From the NCBI GenBank assembly GCA_035048495.1, contig CM068551.1, forward strand, positions 10,913,248 to 10,977,247: a DNA stretch of 64,000 bases, written 5' to 3'. The notes beneath the pieces were generated by a model. That model saw only the letters and a list, made by a program, of their open reading frames with translations, searched no databases and was not told the origin of the DNA. Below are positions 57,723-64,000 of the stretch, piece after piece. This stretch comes from Euptelea pleiosperma. Lineage: Eukaryota; Streptophyta; Magnoliopsida; Ranunculales; Eupteleaceae. Position numbers and translations under genes: made by a program. Each line of letters opens with the position of its first letter. Within the stretch, counting starts at the first letter, position 1.

Positions 57723-57852
57723 TCATTCATCTTGAAGAACTGCACTCTTGGTCTCAGTGCCACCAGATACTGGACCGTAGAGACAGACACGTAGATCACC
57801 CTGGACCAGTCGCTGGTGAAAGTGGCTCTTATACAAGTCCCAGAACTCACCA
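57723..57852 (-). CDS. CMSS1: CMSS1-like last exon (E-F-W-D-L-Y to stop)
   Basis: 130 bases. Acceptor ccttgcag; TGA at 57725-57723. It ends S-A-V-L-Q-D-E. A longer open frame in another phase overlaps it but is a shadow. Confidence 0.85.
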
Positions 57853-60800
57853 CTGCAAGGGTAACAGCATGCGAGGGGGGAAATGGGGGAATGTTAATCA
57901 TATAGTTTAGTAATGATATCATTTGGAATTAAAAAGAAAAAAAAAACTGAGGCAGAAGAAAAGCAAAACAGCCATGGGTGGAGTGCCATAGTTAAACCTG
58001 ACTTGTGGAAGACTAAACAAGGAATAGCCCTTGGCATCTGTGTGCATGTCAAGCACAATCACTGCTAACCGTGAAAGCCCCAGAGCGTCCATGTCAATTA
58101 ACTTCTTAATCCTAGACAAGAATGAAGGAGTCAAAATAAAATCAAATGAGATGAAAGATAAACAATGAACATGTGTAGACAAGGTGATTGTTTCCTTTGG
58201 TCACTTAATTCTTACAGTTGACCACTTGATTAGCCGATGGCCCGATGCAAAATCATGCCAACATTTGTTTCCTCTCTTAAGATAGCGGTGACACGGCCAA
58301 TTGCCTTCACTGCAATTTCATGTGTCCAGGATATGGCTGTATTTTTTTAAATAGAATCATGCCTAGGAGTTTGATTGATCTCATTCAAGGATGGTCCACC
58401 GACCATTTTAAAGCACGTGGCCATTACTACCCATTGTGATTTGTTCGAGTATTTGGGAAGAAAGAGACAATAGAATCTTTAAAGAAAATATATGGAACCA
58501 AAGACCATGTGGACAGAAAAGATCCTCTCATTGTTGTGTTTTTGGTGCTCTTATCTTTAAAAAAAAAACAATCGAGGGAGTCACCTATGCTAAGAAGGTT
58601 TTTATCCATGGTGATACAAGTAGGTGATTTTGAACCATTTTTTTCTTTTCTAGCTATTAAGTATTATATCTCATTAGCTTCTCCTCTCTTTGTATTTATT
58701 TTAGTTTGTGTGCAGGGATTAATTCCCCTTTATAATAGTATATAATTCACACTTTACCTACCACAAAAAATATGAAAACTAGTAATCTCGTCATAAATCT
58801 GCAAGTTTGACCATATTTCGGTCATAACTCACTCATATCATATATGGTTGCATATCTATATATCTATGCTGAAGCAGAGACCTCTAAGCTTGCTTTATCT
58901 CTCCTCTACATAATGCTTATGTGGACTCTACAATCAGAATGCCGTATCAGCAACCCAACCATTCTATTTTATCTCCTTAAAAAACTCTCCAACAAAAGCA
59001 TTTTCTCCCTTATCTCTCTATTATCTCTCCATTCTCTCCACAATCACTAAAATCTCTGGAACTCCTTTACCACTACAAAGTTTCTTAAAACCTCTCTCCT
59101 CACTATATCAATGCTTCCTAATTTAGTTTCTCTACAATTTCTTTCCTTACTCATTCTATCTCACAATTATGGACTAATTTCTCTCCATTTATTGTCTCTC
59201 TTAAATCGAACAAGGTTTCCTAATATACATCTCTCACCAATGTCTCTTCACATCCCCTCTCATTCTTTGTCTTTGTCAATAACAACAATCGAATAAGCCT
59301 AAAAGCCAATGTAAATAATTGTTTCTTCATATGTCCACTTCACTTTTCTTTTATTTAAAGCCTCATCCTCCCTCCTTTTATATATGATTTTTTTTTTTAC
59401 TACAGGTTAATAAATGGAAGAGATTTAGGAAGGATAATTGTTCTTAGTGGGGTATCTTCAGGAGCATTTTCTTGCAGAAGCATAATTCGGATGGTGATGT
59501 GTTTGTAGATGTCAGTGTAACAAGTGTTAGGCAAGGCCTAGGCGACAAGGGTCCCTTAGGTGAGGCAACGCCTAGAGTCCTAAACAAAGCCTAAGCAAAG
59601 CCTAGGCAATAATTTATTTATTCACTTTATTAGAATTAAAGAAATAAATTAATATTTCTAAAACGATTAAAGAAAAAGAAATAAAAGACATAGCCACATA
59701 GTACCAAAGTAGAAACAAAAGAGCAAAGCTAAATGCTGAGTACTTATGTAACAAGGACACTTCACTTTTAGGGGTTTTGCCGTGTCGGACACCTCGACAT
59801 CCGGACACGCGTGTTGACACTTCCCGACACACATCTGGACACTTATGGCCATGTCATTCCTTGTTTTAATAATTTTTAATATAAAGTTGATTTCTAAAAG
59901 TGGGTTGGTGTATTCTATCCTCCATACAATAATAAACTAATAAATATTTTCTGCTTTATTTTCTATTTTTTGTTATTTTATTAATAATTTTAAGTATTCA
60001 TATATATTAATATATTTCAATAAATAAATATATGTACGGATGTGTCTCCGTGTCGGATATTTTTAGGTTGCCGTGTCAGACACCGACACCCGTGTCGGTG
60101 TGTCGGTGTCCTTGTTACATAACTGAGTACTAAATAACTTTATACGAAATGAACACAAAAACTGAAATAAGTTAGTAGCCTAATGCTGCATCCAATAGTT
60201 CAAAACCAAGATACTGTAGTGACTTCATCCACATCTAATAGTTCAAAATCAAAACATAACTGTTCAAACTTCAAATGATGTCAAAGTCTCAAGCCCTAGA
60301 AACCAAGACCCCAACCACTACAAACCCGCTAGACAGGACAAGGACTACAAAACCAAACGATCCCACCAGAATACATAATCATCAAACTTACTTTCTCGTC
60401 ATGTTAGTGTTTAGAGAATGGTTCATTAATAAGGTTTATATGTATATATACCTTTAAGGTTTTCTTATATGCTAATAACATATACCATTGACTTTATAAA
60501 TATGCTCTATTCCTGATATATAAAGCACATACAACATCAATTATTTAACACCTAGCTCCTTAGTGCCTAGGCGAGCACCCTGTTTTAAGCACTAGGGTCC
60601 TAGCCAACGCCTCGACAAAGCTTTGATAACACTAGTAGATATGATTTTCTGTGTTGGTAGCTTGCTTGGAGGTGTCTTTGTCGGATTGATTCCAAGCATT
60701 AGTAGCTTTGGATCTGGATTTCCAAATTCAAGGAAAGAGTGGCCTCATCCTCTTGTTAGTCAGGTGCATTTTACAATAGCTATTTCTTGAGTTCAGACTA

Positions 60801-63800
60801 TTTCCGGCAAACTATAATTTTTCTTTCTCTTGATTAATGGATTTTTTCAAATCTTGGCCCATGGTATTTCCTCCTTTTGGAGGTTTGCACGTAAATTTGT
60901 TGGTGTGCTCTCTCTCTTATGGTTTCTTGGCACTTGTTTCTAGAATAATCAGCAACTGAATCATAGCCATTGCACAAATTGATCTTAATTTTTGCCCAAA
61001 CACACAAAGTTGGGAAGATTTTCTCCCAACAGACATCTCTTTGTGTTTCTGGCCAACGCCTATAAGATTTTAATGTTTTAGTGCTGCATCATACTAAGTA
61101 AATGTACAGCAAAGTTTCCCATTTCAATTTGGTTGCAATAAAGAAGAAAGGGCATGCTCTATTCTTCAATAGATGTAGGGAGTGTTTGTTTAGTATTCGT
61201 ACGAGGATGTACTTTTTGGACCAAGAGATCCTTCCAATTGTATTTTCATGTAATTTCCATGTGTGTGGACGTCCTTCCAATTGTGTTTCATGTAATTTCC
61301 AGGTGTGCATATGTATGTATATCGAGGTACTACATATCAATATTAAACGTATACAATACATAGGGGAAGATCTATAGTAACTAATCTAAACGTATGATAT
61401 GGTGCAATATTTATTGATATATATCGCAATATATATACATACATGTACATATGTATCTACATCGTTATGCTAAGTATTGTATCGTAATGTAGGGGGAATC
61501 TACAGTAATTTACAATATTTATTGATACATCACCAATACACACTACGATAATGATATTTTATACCACAGGCGGGTTTTTTTTAAAATTCAAATTGACATA
61601 TCATGAGGTTAGGAATGCCGGAATGGATCTCTACAGCAAAGCCAACTCACTATGCAGTTCTATTGTCCCACATGATCTCCATGTGGGCCCCACCACCAGA
61701 TGTAAGAAGTGAATGTTACCATTTGTTGCAGATTTACCACATGCACGCACAACCACACGCACATATCTGTGTTGGTTATGTAAGTGTATATATTCTCTCC
61801 AACACAGTACCACAAAATCAATGGGACCAGTTAGACATGGGAGAACGATTAAGAGTTACAAAATAACTTAAGAAGCGCAAACAACTACGGAAACAATAAC
61901 ATCAGAATATAAATGATAAAATCAATTAGGGTGTGTTTGGCTGCAAGGATAAGGGACTTGCCCTGGTGAACGCTTCCTCATCCTCAGTAACGGAAACCCT
62001 TTTTTATCATTTGGGGGTGAATCATTCCTTGAAATCAGTGCCAAAAAAGCACTGCTTTTGGGATGATGTACCTTCATCCAGAGTCAGTAAGCTCTTATAC
62101 TGGAAAGGAGACGAGCTAGCCGTGCAACCAAAAACGCCCAGGCAAAGACTTGCAGAAATTGTTTTTTTCTTTTTTGTTAAATAAATCCTAAAAGAAACTT
62201 GTAGGTCTCACCTGCTTGGTGTACCACTGGCAAGATTTACACGGCTCTTTAACAAAGATACCTACATCAGCCGAAAAGACAAAAATAAACATAAATCCAG
62301 CTGAGTCAAGAGTTTGGTGGTACTAAAATGACTTGACTAGACCTGAATCAAAGTAAGCGCAAAGTATAACTAGTCAGAAAAACAAGTAACCACATGGTAT
62401 ATATTCTCAATTCCATTGTACAGTTCATACAGAATTTCAAGCACATTCTGCATGTACTAAGCCCTATAACAAAATTCTCTGGAACAGAAAAAAAAATTAT
62501 GTTGACTGGATCTTCAAATAAGCATCCTATCACAGATTCATAAGATTGCTTTAGAGGACTCAGTAGAGTAGGTCTACTCAGACATGGTTTAAAAAGGCTT
62601 TTTGAGGCTACGAGGCTCTAAGAAACAGCCTCGAGGCTATAGCCTCAGTGGTCATTTATGAGGTTAAGCCTCAATTCACTGAGGCTATAGCCTCGAGGCG
62701 CACATGAGGCTATAGCCTCGAGGCGCACATGAGGCTATAGCCTTACTTATACATGTTAAAACTCGAAATCGTAACCCTTGATGTGACCATATTTTGGGGT
62801 TTTGCCTTATTTTTCATAAGTACATGTAAAATTTAATCATTTTTCCTTCTTTAATAGTGTGCTTTTTTTTTTTTTTTAATAATATGATTGAAGAAGATGA
62901 GAGGGGTTTCTAAGAAGCATGAGTAGTAGTAGTTGTAGAAAAGATCTAGCGTGGAAGTTTAGGGTTTATTTTTGTTATTTTTTAAGATTTGATATCGACA
63001 TTCAGGTACTCCCGACAGTGTCGCTCGTAAGGTAAAGTTATAGCCTCAATTACTTTTATGCTTATTTAAGTTATTTTTTTCACATGATATGTTGTTTCTC
63101 ATTTTTATAGAGTTAACTATATTTGTTTAGAATTTTTAAACACTTTTAAATGAGGCTTAAATGAGGCTTACGCCTCGATACCACCTCAAGGCTACGCCCT
63201 CGCCTTTTTGAGACAAAACGCCTCAGTTCCCGAACTAGCCTTTTTAAACTTTGTACTCAGATACCACTGGACTGAAAACTGAGGAATTTTGGAACTGTGA
63301 TAGCGGCTCATAGGAGGAGAGTCTAGAACTAATGTACTTGTTCAATCGACTAAGCTAACACAGCATGAGCACAAGTCTTGAATACTTTATTAAGAAAATA
63401 GGAAGCTCTGTGGGTAGCAGTAAGCTCCTTTATATGATTATGCCTCTTCTATAAGTTTTTTGCACATTCAGTTCTTAATCATAAAAAAAGACTAACTACG
63501 CACTGAAGCTTAAAACTTTAGAAACTCAAGATTCTATAAAACTGCTGATTAATGGTCGATGTGAATTCCCTCTTTCACTCAAAGTCGTACACTTTCTTCA
63601 GTGAGAATGCATGATGAGTGCAAAACAAATGCCAGTGTTAAGGTGCCCATGAAATCAGAAAGATAGGCACAAATTTCAACTAGAAAAAAAATATATATAT
63701 TCATTATATGTGCGCTGTCTGATAACTTTGGAGGGACTTTCTCAAACTAGTAATGGATTGCAGTAAGAAAAATCCACAGTTTATACAGCAATCCACTGTT

Positions 63801-63953
63801 TCTGGTAGTCTTACAAAAAATTAAATGTTAGCTTCATGTAAGAAGCCGTTGGAAAATTGTAAGTCAAAGACAGAAATTACCTGATCCTCGACCTTCATAT
63901 GCTTAGCAAATAGCTTTGCAGCACGGCATTCTCTTGTCAACGGCCGTAAACCC
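57723..63953 (-). CDS. CMSS1: CMSS1-like protein, last four exons (gene continues beyond the right edge)
   Basis: Complement of exons 63953-63881, 62261-62212, 58111-57998 and 57852-57723 (stop TGA at 57725-57723). All have GT..AG borders and compatible phases, giving about 122 C-terminal residues. They read G-L-R-P-L-T-R-E-C-R..K-V-E-D-Q, V-S-L-L-K-S-R-V-N-L-A-S-G-T-P-S-R, I-K-K-L-I-D-M-D-A-L-G-L-S-R-L-A-V, and E-F-W-D-L-Y-K-S-H-F-H-Q-R-L. This is the conserved C-terminal half of the Cms1/CMSS1 family. By family knowledge the protein belongs to U3-containing 90S pre-ribosomal particles and acts in the nucleolus. At the last splice junction the protein reads S-G where relatives have R-D. The introns carry nested MITEs and a LINE fragment. 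Confidence 0.85.
57998..58111 (-). CDS. CMSS1: CMSS1-like exon (I-K-K-L-I-D to L-P-Q-V)
   Basis: 114 bases encoding the L-S-R-L-A-V-I-V-L-D-M core of the family, a hydrophobic strand ending in Asp. Acceptor gtctag, donor GTTTAA at 57997. Confidence 0.85.
58436..58770 (+). pseudogene. LINE ORF2 C-terminal fragment
   Basis: I-C-S-S-I-W-E-E-R-D-N-R-I-F-K-E matches the W-x-x-W-x-E-R-N-x-R-I-F motif near the end of plant L1-type ORF2. It is followed by about 200 bases of UTR-like sequence. It lies in a CMSS1-like intron, antisense to that gene. Confidence 0.6.
59513..60634. mobile_element. Palindromic element, CCTAGGCG group, hosting a second MITE
   Basis: Left cagtgtaacaagtgttaggc and right gctttgataacacta are inverted matches. 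Both arms carry ggcctaggcg / cgcctaggc phrases (about 59532-59610 and 60560-60620). The flanks GTAGATGT (59505-59512) and GTAGATAT (60635-60642) form an 8-bp duplication with one mismatch. The element at 59744-60122 is inserted in it. Confidence 0.65.
59744..60122. mobile_element. 379-bp MITE with perfect 17-bp ends and 8-bp duplication CTGAGTAC
   Basis: TTATGTAACAAGGACAC at the left end and its exact complement at the right end. CTGAGTAC at 59736-59743 and 60123-60130. The sub-terminal zones are rich in gtgtcgg/ccgacac. The centre is AT-rich. Intact ends suggest it is among the younger insertions here. Confidence 0.9.
61385..61560. repeat. Degenerate repeat of caatatttattgata phrases
   Basis: gcaatatttattgatatatatcgc and acaatatttattgatacatc repeat about 120 bases apart, with atcgtaatgtag-like sequence between. 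It is probably a decayed MITE. No ends are seen. Confidence 0.35.
61929..62139. mobile_element. hAT-like MITE with GGGTGTGTTTGGCTGCA ends
   Basis: Left gggtgtgtttggctgcaagg and the complement of the right end (gggcgtttttggttgcacgg) match at most of 20 positions. It is 73 bases from the second CMSS1-like exon in the window, within an intron. No clear duplication. Confidence 0.6.
62212..62261 (-). CDS. CMSS1: CMSS1-like exon (V-S-L-L-K to T-P-S-R)
   Basis: 50 bases, found by its S-R-V-N-L-A-S-G-T-P-S motif. Acceptor tgatgtag, donor GTGAGA at 62211. It is too short to stand out as an open frame. Confidence 0.8.
62583..63253. mobile_element. 671-bp MITE, CAAGGTTTTAAA group, with 8-bp duplication TACTCAGA
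   Basis: Begins CATGGTTTAAAAAGGC, ends agcctttttaaactttg. TACTCAGA occurs at 62575-62582 and 63254-63261, an exact duplication. Both arms carry GAGGC/GCCTC phrases. Near 62676-62745 a 25-bp unit (ctatagcctcgaggcgcacatgagg type) is tandemly repeated. It sits in a CMSS1-like intron. Confidence 0.85.
63881..63953 (-). CDS. CMSS1: CMSS1-like exon (G-L-R-P to V-E-D-Q)
   Basis: 73 bases. Acceptor ccaccag at 63960-63954 and donor GTAATT at 63880. The first base completes a codon from an exon outside the window. Confidence 0.8.
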
Positions 63954-64000
63954 CTGGTGGACATCGATAAAATGGAACCTTATAAATTACATAGGGCACA

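Noticed and set aside
57680..57922. 80-codon minus-strand open frame
   Set aside because: It overlaps the CMSS1-like last exon in another phase; only the spliced phase matches the protein family.
62676..62745. Possible CRISPR-like array
   Set aside because: The repeats are contiguous without unique spacers and lie in a plant MITE.
1..64000. tRNA or rRNA genes
   Set aside because: Only SINE-type A/B boxes were found, without a full cloverleaf or the expected ends.

Overview
This is plant nuclear DNA: AT-rich, intron-bearing and crowded with retrotransposons and MITE-like inverted-repeat elements. The best taxonomic hint is a full-length O-methyltransferase gene closely resembling 3'-hydroxy-N-methylcoclaurine 4'-O-methyltransferase of benzylisoquinoline alkaloid synthesis. 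That points to an alkaloid-making angiosperm, either a ranunculid or a magnoliid. The species cannot be fixed from the window alone.

Three host genes can be supported. (1) A five-exon plus-strand gene at 18899-37446 encodes a 243-residue conserved plant protein with a mitochondrial-type N-terminus. Its four introns are filled with LINE, SINE and MITE insertions, so 732 coding bases occupy 18.5 kb. (2) A two-exon minus-strand O-methyltransferase gene lies at 49635-48274 (349 residues). (3) The last four exons of a minus-strand CMSS1-like gene (90S pre-ribosome / U3 complex family) lie at 63953-57723; its 5' part lies beyond the right edge.

Region by region: 1-2141 is the end of a long LTR that appears to have landed inside an Athila-type Ty3/gypsy element. 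That element's broken gag-pol runs from 2142 to 6387 and its 3' LTR begins near 8338. 10.8-18.3 kb is a mosaic of palindromic MITEs, a repeated ~330-bp unit carrying a SINE, and a ~950-bp direct duplication. 18.9-37.4 kb is gene 1 with its introns. 38.9-46.3 kb is a gypsy gag remnant split by a complete but decayed Ty1/copia element (39577-45963) with intact GTGAA target-site duplications. 46.5-50.8 kb holds MITEs around the O-methyltransferase gene. 51.6-57.2 kb is a dense repeat zone with another gag remnant, TAACGG-type arrays and a 28-base G run. 57.7-64 kb is the CMSS1-like gene, whose introns carry nested MITEs.

The most informative content is structural. Several elements have exact or near-exact target-site duplications, two have uninterrupted sister copies of their insertion site inside the window, and one set of otherwise dissimilar MITEs shares a CAAGGTTTTAAA-type end and 8-bp duplications. 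I see no tRNA or rRNA gene, no CRISPR array, and no clearly new multi-gene system.
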